Part shown: positions 15,472 to 24,685 of the stretch, one piece after another
Position numbering within the stretch: the first letter of the stretch is position 1
Layout: every line of letters starts with the position of its first letter
Virus record (IMG/VR): IMGVR_UViG_3300027791_000015
Location: 1 to 64,000 of that record
Strand: one strand, 5' to 3'
DNA from: a virus
DNA length: 64,000 bases
Position numbers and translations under genes: made by a program
The notes under the pieces: model-generated
What the model was told of the DNA's origin: nothing
Database searches by the model: none
Seen by the model: the letters and a program-made list of their open reading frames with translations, nothing else

Positions 15472-18400
15472 TTATGCATTCGGTAAACTATATGAGACAC
15501 TTAAACCGTCATAATTTGTTCCATATCCAATTGCATTAGCTGGAACATTAATGGTTGTGGCTGATATCCTTTCAAAATTCGTCGCGTTGGGCTCGGCGAT
15601 GCTTGTGTCTATTGGGTTTAATGTTGGGGCGTTTTTCGAAAGGAAGTTAACTGTGGCTAGATTATTACAATCCTTGAAAGTATAAGGTCCAATCGAGTTC
15701 ACGCTGGCTGGGAACGTAATGGTAGTCAAGTTAGGCATGGTAGTGAAAGCACCCCGTCCAATTTCCCTTACGCCGTTGGGAATCGCAATAGTGTTGAAGG
15801 CAGTGTGGCCGAACGCACCCTCTTCAATCACTTTCACGCTATTGGGAATCGTAAAGCTGTTCAGGCTATCGCAGTGACCGAATGTACCCCTTGGAATTGA
15901 GGCAAGGTTGACGGGTAAGACAGCGCTAGTCAGGCTACTGCAGTCAAAGAATAACTCTGTTCCAAGTGTTTGTACACTATAAGGGATGAAAATACTGGTC
16001 AGGCTACGGCAGTTGGCGAATGCCTGAGCTGCGATCAATTCCACGCTGTTAGGAATCGTAATACTACTTAGGCTAGTGCAGCCTCGAAATGCAAGAGAAT
16101 AAATAAATCTCACACTGTTAGGAATCGTAATGCTAGGCAGGCTAGAGCAGCCGTCGAATGACTGTTGCCCAATATGGGTCACTCCGTCGGGGATCGTAAC
16201 GCTGGTCAGGGAAGTGCAGTTACCTAATAACATACCTGCAATCACTCTCACTCTGTCGCCGAAGGAAATGCTGCTTAGGCTTGTGCAGCGATTGAATGCA
16301 CCAATGTCAATGAAGTTTACGAAGTCGTGGATCGTAATACTGGTCAGGCCAGAGCAGCCAAAGAATGCCCAACTCCCAATTGTGACCACGCTGTCTGGGA
16401 TTATAATGTTAGTTATGTTAGCGCAGTTTAAGAATGCAGAATTTCCAATCGCGACCACTGGTAATTCATCCGGTGATTGTGATGTATCTAGATGGGTACT
16501 GGGAATTTCTTTGTCACCTGAGGCGGATTTAAGACATTCGATTAGAGTATATTCATCGCCTCGATCGTTCAGTTGGAAGGTAAACTCTGGAGCAAGGGCA
16601 TAAATTGTTCTGTCTATATTGAAAAAGTCTCTAATATTACAATTATCATCGCCAAGGAATTCAAATTCATCAATTCTATACTCTCCGATTGCTTCATCAA
16701 AGAGATAACTTGGCCGATCTACATCTCCGAGATTTCTGTAAGGAAAGATATGAATATCAGAGATTTTATTTCCTACATATATCTCTTGATTTAACCCAAT
16801 GCCGTCTATAAATAAATGTGAATCTATAGGATTTGCAGGAATAGTAACATTTGTACCAAAGGATTTGTATATTAATTCGTCCTGCATACTAATATCCCAT
16901 CCTCTATTTAAATTTTCAATATCTATAGATGGATTGTAATAAGAAGATCCAGAATATCCAACACTACCTCCGCTAAACTCAATTGAATACGCATTTTCAT
17001 CAACAAAGCCCAAGGGGTTGATTGTTTTCAACAAACTTCGATCAAAACATATACCAGAATTAAAAACTGCAGCACCAGTTAATAATTTTGGTCTTTCCGT
17101 TATATTTGGAACATAATTATTTTTATTTAAAGATTGGTCTTTCCACTCGGTAACAAAAACCTCTCCACTCTGTGCAAACTGTTTTACATTTTCAATATTA
17201 ATATAGTTATTGTAAAAATAAATATCTTTACTTTCTCCATCACTAGCTCTTTGTACGGTCATAATGCACCCAGTAAAGCCTGGATTCACCCTAGAAAGAG
17301 ATAATAGCAAATTAGCGACGTGAAAGTTATAAGGATAGTTGGTGTTATAGCCTGAAACCTCAATCGTAGGTAGGTCTTCGAAACATGCACCACTTTTAGA
17401 AGCTATGAAATCTCCAGTTAAAGTAAATCCAACGTCATCGCCAGTAGCTTCTGGAAGCTCTCCAAAAACTACTTCACCAACTGTATCCGCCATAAATAAA
17501 TCTTCAAAACCAGAAATAGTCGTGTCATATATTTTTTCATATGTATATACACCTCTTTTAACAGCTGAAAGGAAATTCTGGTCGACTATACCAGTTTCTG
17601 TAATATATCCAGCGATCCCGCTTCCCGTTATATCGTAATATCCAGTGATTTCTCCAGTATATGATATAAATTTTCTTACAATTTCTGTGGTGTATGCGCC
17701 TGGCTGAAGATTCACTTCTCCGTCTGGCAAAAAGTTGGCTGGATCAAAGAAAGATGCGCCGTAACCAGTTCTAATAATCCCAGTAAGCTGTTCTTCGTTA
17801 AAAGTTCCAGTGCCAATAATATTATTGACTATTCCTGTAATTACCTGCGATCCAAAAGGAACGAATCCAGAAAAACGAGTTGTTGACATTCCTGCTAAAT
17901 TAATATCGGTATCAACGATACCACTTCCAAGTCCAGTTAAAAGCAGCTCATAATCATTAACAATCTGTCCAGTAGGTTCAGCATAACCAGTTAAAATTCC
18001 TGTTCCTACGCCAGTTTGAATAACACCAGAAGCATCTAAGCCAGAAACCAAACCAGTCTTAGAAATAGAAACTGTATTTATTCCTGTAACTACAGCATCT
18101 TCGGTATGAGAAAAATCTCTAAAAAAAGCCTTATCTCTAAATATGTCACCAGTCTGCCCAGAAAGATGAGACAGCGAAACACCAATGTTTGCACCATTAA
18201 AATCGGCGTAATAGCTAGTAACAGTAATAGATCCAGATAGTCCGTCGAAGTCTGCAACAAAAGGCTGTATGTTCAAATAAGAACTAGACCTTATAGTTGA
18301 AGGTAAATTTCCTCCAGTTAGACTATAAGCATATTCTATTTGGCCAAAATTTGTATAAAATAATAAATCAGCTACTCCGCTTAAATTTTGTGACTGAGAA

Positions 18401-18972
18401 GGGGTCAAAAGAAATTTTGCTCCGCCTAACAGTTCATATCCCGTTACTTCTTGATAAGTGTCTATGGAAAAATCTACTGGAACATCTGAAGAAACTAGTT
18501 CTCCACTAAATACCGTAAAAGATAATGGTGGGTCAATATTATTTATAAAACCCGTTAAGGTTTCATCGGCTACTATTTTATCAGAACTTGTAGTAATTGA
18601 ATACGATGGGGTTTGTCCAAAAAAAGTAAATCCAATATTTTCTGGTTGCTCGTTAATAGCAAATACTCCAGATATTTTTCCATTCGGTAAGGTTTCTCCT
18701 ACAACTTTTGGAACCCCGTTTATGAAATATTCGTGTTGGTTATTCTTTAAATTTCCAGAAATAATAAAACTACTATTATTAGAATAACTATCTACAAAGC
18801 CCGTGTTTCTGTCAAAAATTTTACCACCAGCAAATTTATAGTCTATGTTATAGTCTCCAGTTAAACCAACATGAATATCTGAAGATCTGGTCTTGGTTAT
18901 AACGTTAAAAACATAACTATAATCACCAGTTTGATCTGCAATGCTTCTAAAATTTTTGCCGCTTAATATCAT
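15472..18972 (-). CDS. Tail fibre/adhesin with arabinofuranosidase-like domain and LRR array
   Basis: A 1166-residue protein. Residues ~1-560 are beta-rich with many short TG/SG turns (SGLDASGVIQTGVGTGILTG), a style shared with the proteins at 22343 and 24686. Residues ~575-690 (LLLSLSRVNPGFTGCIMTVQ ... VFVTEWKDQSLNKNN ... RPKLLTGAAVFNSG) resemble the ArabFuran-catal/GH54-type lectin-like domain common in phage fibres ('G.VTTWYDQSGNGN'). Twelve or so LRR_5 repeats form residues ~890-1130. It begins in a TAATG overlap with the preceding gene, indicating translational coupling. A receptor-binding role is inferred from the domains. Confidence 0.75.
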   Translation of the reverse strand: MILSGKNFRSIADQTGDYSYVFNVITKTRSSDIHVGLTGDYNIDYKFAGGKIFDRNTGFVDSYSNNSSFIISGNLKNNQHEYFINGVPKVVGETLPNGKISGVFAINEQPENIGFTFFGQTPSYSITTSSDKIVADETLTGFINNIDPPLSFTVFSGELVSSDVPVDFSIDTYQEVTGYELLGGAKFLLTPSQSQNLSGVADLLFYTNFGQIEYAYSLTGGNLPSTIRSSSYLNIQPFVADFDGLSGSITVTSYYADFNGANIGVSLSHLSGQTGDIFRDKAFFRDFSHTEDAVVTGINTVSISKTGLVSGLDASGVIQTGVGTGILTGYAEPTGQIVNDYELLLTGLGSGIVDTDINLAGMSTTRFSGFVPFGSQVITGIVNNIIGTGTFNEEQLTGIIRTGYGASFFDPANFLPDGEVNLQPGAYTTEIVRKFISYTGEITGYYDITGSGIAGYITETGIVDQNFLSAVKRGVYTYEKIYDTTISGFEDLFMADTVGEVVFGELPEATGDDVGFTLTGDFIASKSGACFEDLPTIEVSGYNTNYPYNFHVANLLLSLSRVNPGFTGCIMTVQRASDGESKDIYFYNNYINIENVKQFAQSGEVFVTEWKDQSLNKNNYVPNITERPKLLTGAAVFNSGICFDRSLLKTINPLGFVDENAYSIEFSGGSVGYSGSSYYNPSIDIENLNRGWDISMQDELIYKSFGTNVTIPANPIDSHLFIDGIGLNQEIYVGNKISDIHIFPYRNLGDVDRPSYLFDEAIGEYRIDEFEFLGDDNCNIRDFFNIDRTIYALAPEFTFQLNDRGDEYTLIECLKSASGDKEIPSTHLDTSQSPDELPVVAIGNSAFLNCANITNIIIPDSVVTIGSWAFFGCSGLTSITIHDFVNFIDIGAFNRCTSLSSISFGDRVRVIAGMLLGNCTSLTSVTIPDGVTHIGQQSFDGCSSLPSITIPNSVRFIYSLAFRGCTSLSSITIPNSVELIAAQAFANCRSLTSIFIPYSVQTLGTELFFDCSSLTSAVLPVNLASIPRGTFGHCDSLNSFTIPNSVKVIEEGAFGHTAFNTIAIPNGVREIGRGAFTTMPNLTTITFPASVNSIGPYTFKDCNNLATVNFLSKNAPTLNPIDTSIAEPNATNFERISATTINVPANAIGYGTNYDGLSVSYSLPNA
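16456..16505. repeat. 50-base perfect repeat, copy 2
   Basis: Copy of 12807-12856 in the 1166-residue adhesin gene, at the corresponding place just before its LRR array. Confidence 0.85.
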
Positions 18973-21900
18973 TAATTTATAAGTCCTTGTGTAGCCTGAG
19001 TATAATTCGAGTGCCTGCTAGTTCTTCTTTGTAATGAATCTATCAATCTTCTTGTAACATCTATAGAAACTGGCTGCATAATTCTATTTCCAAAAACGTA
19101 ATTTGAAGTGACTCCATCTGAAGATATATTAATATTAAAAGACTCCAGACCTTTAGTTATCATCTCTGACCCTATTTGGTCAGAGATACCAGCAATAGAT
19201 ATTTTTATACTTCTACGAGGTTGTTCAATATTATGTGTCAAATTGAGATTAAACTCTTCATGCAATTTTTCTAATAATTCGTCGCTAGGAGTACATTGTT
19301 GGGTACTTAAATCTTTTCTATAAAATAAATTTAGATCGTCTACTGGAGTTTGATACAAGTTTATATTAAATTTGGCGAAGCTCGTTTCAAATTGTTCTAT
19401 ATTCTCTTGAATCATGTGTTCTACTTTAGGAATAAAAACTTCAACTTGTTTTTGATATTCTAAAATAGCTCTGTAACTTCTAGGGTCGAAAGTGTCCAAT
19501 GAAGGTATCATGATTCGTTTGCCCGATGGAGTGTCAAATCCGTGAGGTGGAGCATAAATTTTAAATCCATTTACTTCCACTCTTGTACATACAGATGATT
19601 GTAAACCCAACTTTTCAATGCACTCTCCCTTTATACATTGGTATTCAGAAAAGGTTTCTCCATCTAGAACATCAAAAGATCCACAGGTTACATCATCTGA
19701 GCAAAAATTGGAATCTACACATTCCCCCTGTTTACATGTATCTCCGTCAATCTCTCTTTTGGTGGCTCTCCAAGCAGTAGAGTTTTCTTTCAACTCACTC
19801 AGTTTAATCTCTAATTTCGCAAGTCTCTCTGGGTTTTTCTCTCCTGAGAAACAATCTGTATCATCTTCACAGTCTCCATAACAGCCAGAAGATACGTCTC
19901 TGCCTCTACTCTCCGTAGAGTTTACTTTTATTGAAGGATGTAATTGATCTCTCTCTATATCGAATCCGCTGCTAAAATCATCTGGATATACAACAAATAG
20001 CTTGACGTTATCATCACTAATATGTTCTGGAGCATAATTTTTTATTAAGTTGGCAAACGTCGCTTTATCTGTTACTTTTATCTCTTTCATCCTCTTCCTT
20101 TCGTAAATATCAAGGAGTGTCTTTATTTCATTTGTAGCGCCTTCCTGCGGGTACCAGTTGTTTGAAGCTTGTTGTATTACTACTCCTTGATCAAAAACAT
20201 TTTCATCATCTTGGACAATTCGAATCTCTTTGTTCTGCACTTTTTCTTGCAATCTTCCAACAACCGAGCCCTGACTGTGACCAAAATCAAATAGAGGGCT
20301 TTCTAAAAACTTTTTAGTACTTGGGTCATCAAAATCATAGTATGTTCCACCCCCTTTTATCGTAATATTCTTTCTGCTATAATCTTTTCGTTTATATTTG
20401 TCATATCCACAAAAACTTAATTTATCAGTGGCGTCTATTTCTTTCGCAAAATATTTTCCAATGAATTCAGATCCTAATCTTTTTTCATTTTCTATGACCT
20501 TGTCCAAGAGCGCATCTTTTCTAGAAGCCAACATAAAATATCCTCTAGAAAAGCTTTCAACAGCAATTGTACTGCCCCCGTCTCCTTCTTGTGTCACAGA
20601 AATATCCTCACCTCCAAAAAGTGGAACCTTAGCGAAAAAGTCTTCTTCTTCTGGAGTAGGGTTCCATAATTCCTTAATTTTACGGATTGCCTTTGCATCA
20701 TGGTCAAGAATCTCACCCGGCCCTTGACCAAAACGAGTTCCCTTGTTATAATATGTCACCGCTGGTGTGTCATCCGCATCCCTAGGAAAAAAGAAAGCCA
20801 AGGCCTTTAGTGATCCAAGCTGCGGAATCCCTCTTTGTTGCGCTATCTCAACCAAAGTGTCTGGTTTCAATCCGTCTATTCCTTCTGATCTTGTAAGTCT
20901 AAAATCTCCGCCTAATCCTTCTTCGCCTTCTATATCATCGCGAAGTTGGAATGTTAGATCTTCTCCCTCTGCACTTGGCGAGCTTGTGGTTTCCGCAGGA
21001 CCTATGTACTGGAGTTGAACAATAGCTTCACGATTCCTATCTGCCCCATACATTTTTCCCCACCAAAAATGTTCTCTTAAAGCTGTGCTATATTTTGCAA
21101 GGGCAATAGATATTTCTAAGTCCTCAAAAGATACTAAATCGCTTCCGTCTTCTGGCTCTTTTCCCATAATGGCTTCATCGTTTGTATCGTTGTATAAGTC
21201 TGATAAAGTGATAGGCTTTAAGTCCAATTTAACACTAGTATTACAGTTATAGACTTTCCTTTCTCCGCCTTGCTTATAAAGAGATACGCTACCAGAATTT
21301 TTAGTATTTTCGATGCTTTGTGTTTCTTCGAAAGTTATGATGTTTTCATTTTCTAGCTCTTCTTTGCCAATAATATCGGCCTCAACTTTGGTGTCAATAA
21401 ATTTAAGAACAGGTTCCCCTTCAGCATTATGCTCGAAATAAAAGTTGAAAGAAAAGTCTGCTCCCCATCTTTTTAGAACTTCCCTCAAGGTTCCTTCATA
21501 CTGTGCATAATACTTATCATTAGTTTCTGGTATACTTTCATCCACTACTATCTCTATATTAGCTTCCTCAAAAAACGCTTTAATTGCTTCGATTAATGAA
21601 GCAAAATTATATCTAACATCAAAAATCTCAGTACACTCCAAATCTAAACATCTTTGACGATCTAAGCTACCATCATATTTATCTTCTGGACAATTTGGAC
21701 ATGGATCACACCCATCTACTTTAAATATATCTTCGTCAAGATTTAAATATCCGTCTCGATTAGTGTCACAGGGATGAAACTCTCTCCCCATTAAAATTAA
21801 AGGTGTAATCTCTTCATCTTCGGTACGTTGAATGTGAAAGGCTGGTCTTTCTTGATCGGAAGCGTCTAGACCATCTAGTGAAGCTAATATATCTTTTTTA

Positions 21901-22301
21901 TTATAGCTCTTCTTTCTTGCTTCTGTCCCACTCTCATCAACGGGGAATCTTGGTATAATTCCGTGCTTCTTGTGTAGTCCAATATAAATTTTATCAAGGC
22001 TCATACTAGCGTCAAAAAAGGTTAGCTCCAGTACTTTCCCCGATTTGTTTACGCTTGTTCGCGTCTTAATTAGAGAGTATTGTCCTAAATTTTTATCCCC
22101 TACTTCTATTTCATAAGCCTCTTGAACAGATCTGGCATTTAGTGTTGGAGTTTCATAATCGCCTGTTTCATTAACAATATTTATAGTAATGGTAGATGGC
22201 GAATTTGAAAAATTATTTGTAAAGGAAGCATTATATATTTTGCCTCCAAATATTTCAGGATTACCGTCAATTTTTATTGCTTCTGTTTCTATTTCTTTCA
22301 T
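18972..22301 (-). CDS. Large tail hub/baseplate-like protein with EF-hand loop
   Basis: A 1109-residue structural protein. The first ~450 residues (ITINIVNETGDYETP..., SLIKTRTSVNKSGKVLELTF) look like the beta-rich hub or tail-associated proteins of long-tailed phages. A perfect EF-hand calcium loop (DTNRDGYLNLDE, bases 21733-21768) lies in a Cys-rich stretch CDPCPNCPE. A second Cys-rich region occurs around residues 805-880 (CYGDCEDDTDC, CKQGECVDSNFC), unusual for a cytoplasmically assembled protein and suggestive of a metal- or disulfide-stabilised surface part. The C-terminal ~200 residues are mainly helical. The stop overlaps the next start (TAATG). Specific function is an inference from position among tail-tip genes. 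Confidence 0.6.
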   Translation of the reverse strand: MKEIETEAIKIDGNPEIFGGKIYNASFTNNFSNSPSTITINIVNETGDYETPTLNARSVQEAYEIEVGDKNLGQYSLIKTRTSVNKSGKVLELTFFDASMSLDKIYIGLHKKHGIIPRFPVDESGTEARKKSYNKKDILASLDGLDASDQERPAFHIQRTEDEEITPLILMGREFHPCDTNRDGYLNLDEDIFKVDGCDPCPNCPEDKYDGSLDRQRCLDLECTEIFDVRYNFASLIEAIKAFFEEANIEIVVDESIPETNDKYYAQYEGTLREVLKRWGADFSFNFYFEHNAEGEPVLKFIDTKVEADIIGKEELENENIITFEETQSIENTKNSGSVSLYKQGGERKVYNCNTSVKLDLKPITLSDLYNDTNDEAIMGKEPEDGSDLVSFEDLEISIALAKYSTALREHFWWGKMYGADRNREAIVQLQYIGPAETTSSPSAEGEDLTFQLRDDIEGEEGLGGDFRLTRSEGIDGLKPDTLVEIAQQRGIPQLGSLKALAFFFPRDADDTPAVTYYNKGTRFGQGPGEILDHDAKAIRKIKELWNPTPEEEDFFAKVPLFGGEDISVTQEGDGGSTIAVESFSRGYFMLASRKDALLDKVIENEKRLGSEFIGKYFAKEIDATDKLSFCGYDKYKRKDYSRKNITIKGGGTYYDFDDPSTKKFLESPLFDFGHSQGSVVGRLQEKVQNKEIRIVQDDENVFDQGVVIQQASNNWYPQEGATNEIKTLLDIYERKRMKEIKVTDKATFANLIKNYAPEHISDDNVKLFVVYPDDFSSGFDIERDQLHPSIKVNSTESRGRDVSSGCYGDCEDDTDCFSGEKNPERLAKLEIKLSELKENSTAWRATKREIDGDTCKQGECVDSNFCSDDVTCGSFDVLDGETFSEYQCIKGECIEKLGLQSSVCTRVEVNGFKIYAPPHGFDTPSGKRIMIPSLDTFDPRSYRAILEYQKQVEVFIPKVEHMIQENIEQFETSFAKFNINLYQTPVDDLNLFYRKDLSTQQCTPSDELLEKLHEEFNLNLTHNIEQPRRSIKISIAGISDQIGSEMITKGLESFNINISSDGVTSNYVFGNRIMQPVSIDVTRRLIDSLQRRTSRHSNYTQATQGLIN

Positions 22302-22312
22302 CTTTTATATTA

Positions 22313-22341
22313 TCTTATAAATTGTTTTTTTTTCAATCAAA
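22313..22341 (-). promoter_or_regulatory. Weak candidate promoter
   Basis: On the minus strand TTTGAT, 16 bases, TATAAGA upstream of the ATG at 22301. Spacing matches the phage class but both boxes are poor. It lies in the 41-base gap before the tail hub gene. Confidence 0.25.
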
Positions 22342-22342
22342 C

Positions 22343-24391
22343 CTATGCTCGCTCTAAATTTTCCCTGTTTTCGGTCAAAAGATTATTTCTATTTTGTAGC
22401 AGTATAGTATTACCCAAAATAGATTCTTGAAAAAACTTGTTTATACTGCCGAAGGAGTCTCCCCTTATTTCAAATATCCCAGATTTTAACCTTTTGTTAT
22501 TGGCTGTTTCTAAATATTCCAAATTATGCAACATCTTTTTACCATTTGAGAATACCATTGAGCTTTTTTCAAAAAATTTATTAAAACTTAAATAATTATG
22601 ATCTCCACTATTAATTTCAAAATCATCATTAAACTCCATAGCTTTGAATTGTCCGACTGGTAGAGTATGAACCGATCCAGAACCGGTCAAGATTGTATAT
22701 AAAGTGTTGTTTTCTCCAGTAAATAGCATAGAAGTCTCACCTGACAGGGTATACGTGTTACTAACATCTCTAATTTTTAACCCAGATAGATTTCCATAAG
22801 TAAAGGCTTCGGAAGAGTTTAGGCCGCTTCCAGTGATTTTATTATCTATTACATCATAATTCTCTCCCGATATCTGCAAGTAACCGTTATAAAATGAGAA
22901 AAAACCGCTATTTAAATCATTTTGTGGAATCTTGAAAGATCTTTTAGTATTATTGTATGTTACAATATTATTTAGGTTTAAATCCCCCGAAGAAACCAAA
23001 GATTGATTTGAAAAAGAGGGGGCCATATTTTTTTTAATAAAAATAGAGTCAAATCCATACTGATCAGTGTAGCCTTCATCAGCATAAAATCCGCACGATT
23101 GATCAACAAGATCATTCGCAACGACTTCCTTAGTGGTTCCGCTCTCAACCGTAGTAGATTCAATACCGCTTATGAAACCAGTTAGAGGTATAAAGTTAAA
23201 ACCACTTATAATTCCAGTGCCACTTTCAAATGAGAATATAGGCTCAACATTTCCACATTCGTTCAAGCAATTGTATTCAAATATAAGATCTGTAAACTGT
23301 CCAGTGCTTAAAGTTATTTGAGTCTCAAAACCAGTAACAAGCTGTCTCTGTAAAAGAATAGAGATATCTTCTTCTTCATTTCGAATATTTGACTCTGTAA
23401 AATTACCGCTATACTCAATAAAAAAGTTTCCTTTTTTTACTCCTATTTTATTTCCATTTCCATAAAGTGTCTCTCTATTTCCACAAAGATCAGAAATGTA
23501 TCCAGTTTTTACAATACTACTATCAAACGGAATGTTCTCTTTTAAAACTGAAAATTGTCCAGAGATATCAGTATATTCTTTAAAAAGGTATTTAACACCA
23601 CTGTTAATATATCCAGTTTGATATACCTGCGTTCCAGTTAAACTGACTAAGCCCAAAGAATCCTCGCTTACAGCGAAAAATCCAGAAAATATCTTATTTA
23701 ATTTTGTAGAATTTATTTTTTTATTGAAATAAACAAAGTTGTCTATTGTTCCGCTAAAACTTGACTCCAATATTTGTTCGTTCGGAGTTCCGCCAATGAA
23801 CCATTTTTCACCATGAGAAATCCCTCCTATTGAGAAGCTCTCTAAGTCAAACTGTTTTCTATCAAAATTATATCTTCCTATATTAAAGTTTGTTCCGTTT
23901 TTATTTACAACCAATCCATTGTAGCTGGCATAATTCAATTTTGAAACAAAAATTCCAGAAGGTGACTCAAGATATAAGTTATGAGTATCATTAAATCCTA
24001 TGTTAAAGCCTTTCTTGCCAGACAGACTGCTAAAGATAATACCATTATTGGTCCCAGACTTGTTAGCGGTAATCATAACTGTCCAGTTTGAAGCGCCAGA
24101 TAAATTATTTGAATTATCAATTTCTAAAAAACTTGAGCTTCCGTTAGAAAATTTATTAAAATTTCCACTGCCCTTTTCGTCATAAAATCCATCATAATTT
24201 TCGCCAATAGCATTATAGGGTGTTATTCCTGAATTTTTATTGTAAACTATGGGTCTATAAGTATCGCCTGCCGCAAAGAAGCCGTTTGATGGTAATTCTT
24301 CAAGGTTTCCAGTTTCAAAATCATAATATATGTCGATGTCCGACAAATTATTACCCTTGCTCCCATAAAAATCCAAAAAATCCTTTACCAT
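22343..24391 (-). CDS. Tail protein with LamG/concanavalin-like N-terminal domain
   Basis: A 682-residue beta-rich protein. Residues ~20-240 have the form of a LamG/concanavalin-type carbohydrate-binding domain (YYDFETGN, NWTVMITANKSGTNNGIIFS, SSFSGTIDNFVYFNKKIN). The remainder carries the TG/SG-turn style (GSGLNSSEAF, LTGSGSVHTLP) shared with neighbours and ends in LLQNRNNLLTENRENLERA, a polar tail of the 'LLxExGxxLLxE' type. Its promoter (24399-24427) lies back to back with that of the plus-strand unit. Likely a tail fibre or tip component. No enzymatic motif is visible. Confidence 0.65.
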   Translation of the reverse strand: MVKDFLDFYGSKGNNLSDIDIYYDFETGNLEELPSNGFFAAGDTYRPIVYNKNSGITPYNAIGENYDGFYDEKGSGNFNKFSNGSSSFLEIDNSNNLSGASNWTVMITANKSGTNNGIIFSSLSGKKGFNIGFNDTHNLYLESPSGIFVSKLNYASYNGLVVNKNGTNFNIGRYNFDRKQFDLESFSIGGISHGEKWFIGGTPNEQILESSFSGTIDNFVYFNKKINSTKLNKIFSGFFAVSEDSLGLVSLTGTQVYQTGYINSGVKYLFKEYTDISGQFSVLKENIPFDSSIVKTGYISDLCGNRETLYGNGNKIGVKKGNFFIEYSGNFTESNIRNEEEDISILLQRQLVTGFETQITLSTGQFTDLIFEYNCLNECGNVEPIFSFESGTGIISGFNFIPLTGFISGIESTTVESGTTKEVVANDLVDQSCGFYADEGYTDQYGFDSIFIKKNMAPSFSNQSLVSSGDLNLNNIVTYNNTKRSFKIPQNDLNSGFFSFYNGYLQISGENYDVIDNKITGSGLNSSEAFTYGNLSGLKIRDVSNTYTLSGETSMLFTGENNTLYTILTGSGSVHTLPVGQFKAMEFNDDFEINSGDHNYLSFNKFFEKSSMVFSNGKKMLHNLEYLETANNKRLKSGIFEIRGDSFGSINKFFQESILGNTILLQNRNNLLTENRENLERA

Positions 24392-24398
24392 GACACAT

Positions 24399-24427
24399 TA
24401 TTACACATTTTATCTGCGTGTAAGAAA
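24399..24427 (-). promoter_or_regulatory. Phage-class late promoter (minus)
   Basis: On the minus strand TTTCTT, 16 bases, TGTAATA, then seven bases and the ATG at 24391. If transcription begins 7-8 bases after TGTAAT the message is leaderless. Confidence 0.7.
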
Positions 24428-24456
24428 TTTCTCTTTTTGTAGGAAAAACTGTAATA
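24428..24456 (+). promoter_or_regulatory. Phage-class late promoter (plus), divergent pair
   Basis: TTTCTC (24428-24433), 16 bases, TGTAATA (24450-24456), seven bases, ATG at 24464. Its upstream box directly abuts that of the minus promoter, forming the near-palindrome AAGAAATTTCTC. Confidence 0.75.
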
Positions 24457-24463
24457 TCCCCTT

Positions 24464-24685
24464 ATGAGAAGGATTATTAGGGATAAAGGAATAGAAAAAA
24501 ATGTTAATGATGTTAATGATGTTGTAAATATTTTTTTTGGACTTAAAAAGGGAAAATTGCCAGAAAAGTTTAAGGATCTTCATGAGCAATATCTTAAAGA
24601 ATTAGAATATAGAGGTGGTTGTTCTGGTTGCAGAAAAAACGCAATTCAGAAGAAGTATAGAAACAACATATTACAAAATAGTTAA
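24464..24685 (+). CDS. Small basic protein with CxxC motif
   Basis: A 73-residue basic, helical protein with GGCSGCRKNAIQKKY near the C-terminus, a CxxC that could bind metal or form a disulfide. It is the first gene of the plus-strand island, seven bases behind a clear late promoter, and its stop directly abuts the ATG of the giant protein. Not recognised. A chaperone or assembly role for the downstream protein is conceivable from position only. Confidence 0.6.
   Translation: MRRIIRDKGIEKNVNDVNDVVNIFFGLKKGKLPEKFKDLHEQYLKELEYRGGCSGCRKNAIQKKYRNNILQNS

Noticed and set aside
22313-22341. Treating TTTGAT-N16-TATAAGA as a confirmed member of the late promoter class
   Set aside because: Both boxes deviate strongly. 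Only the spacing matches, so it is listed as a weak candidate and not used to derive the consensus.
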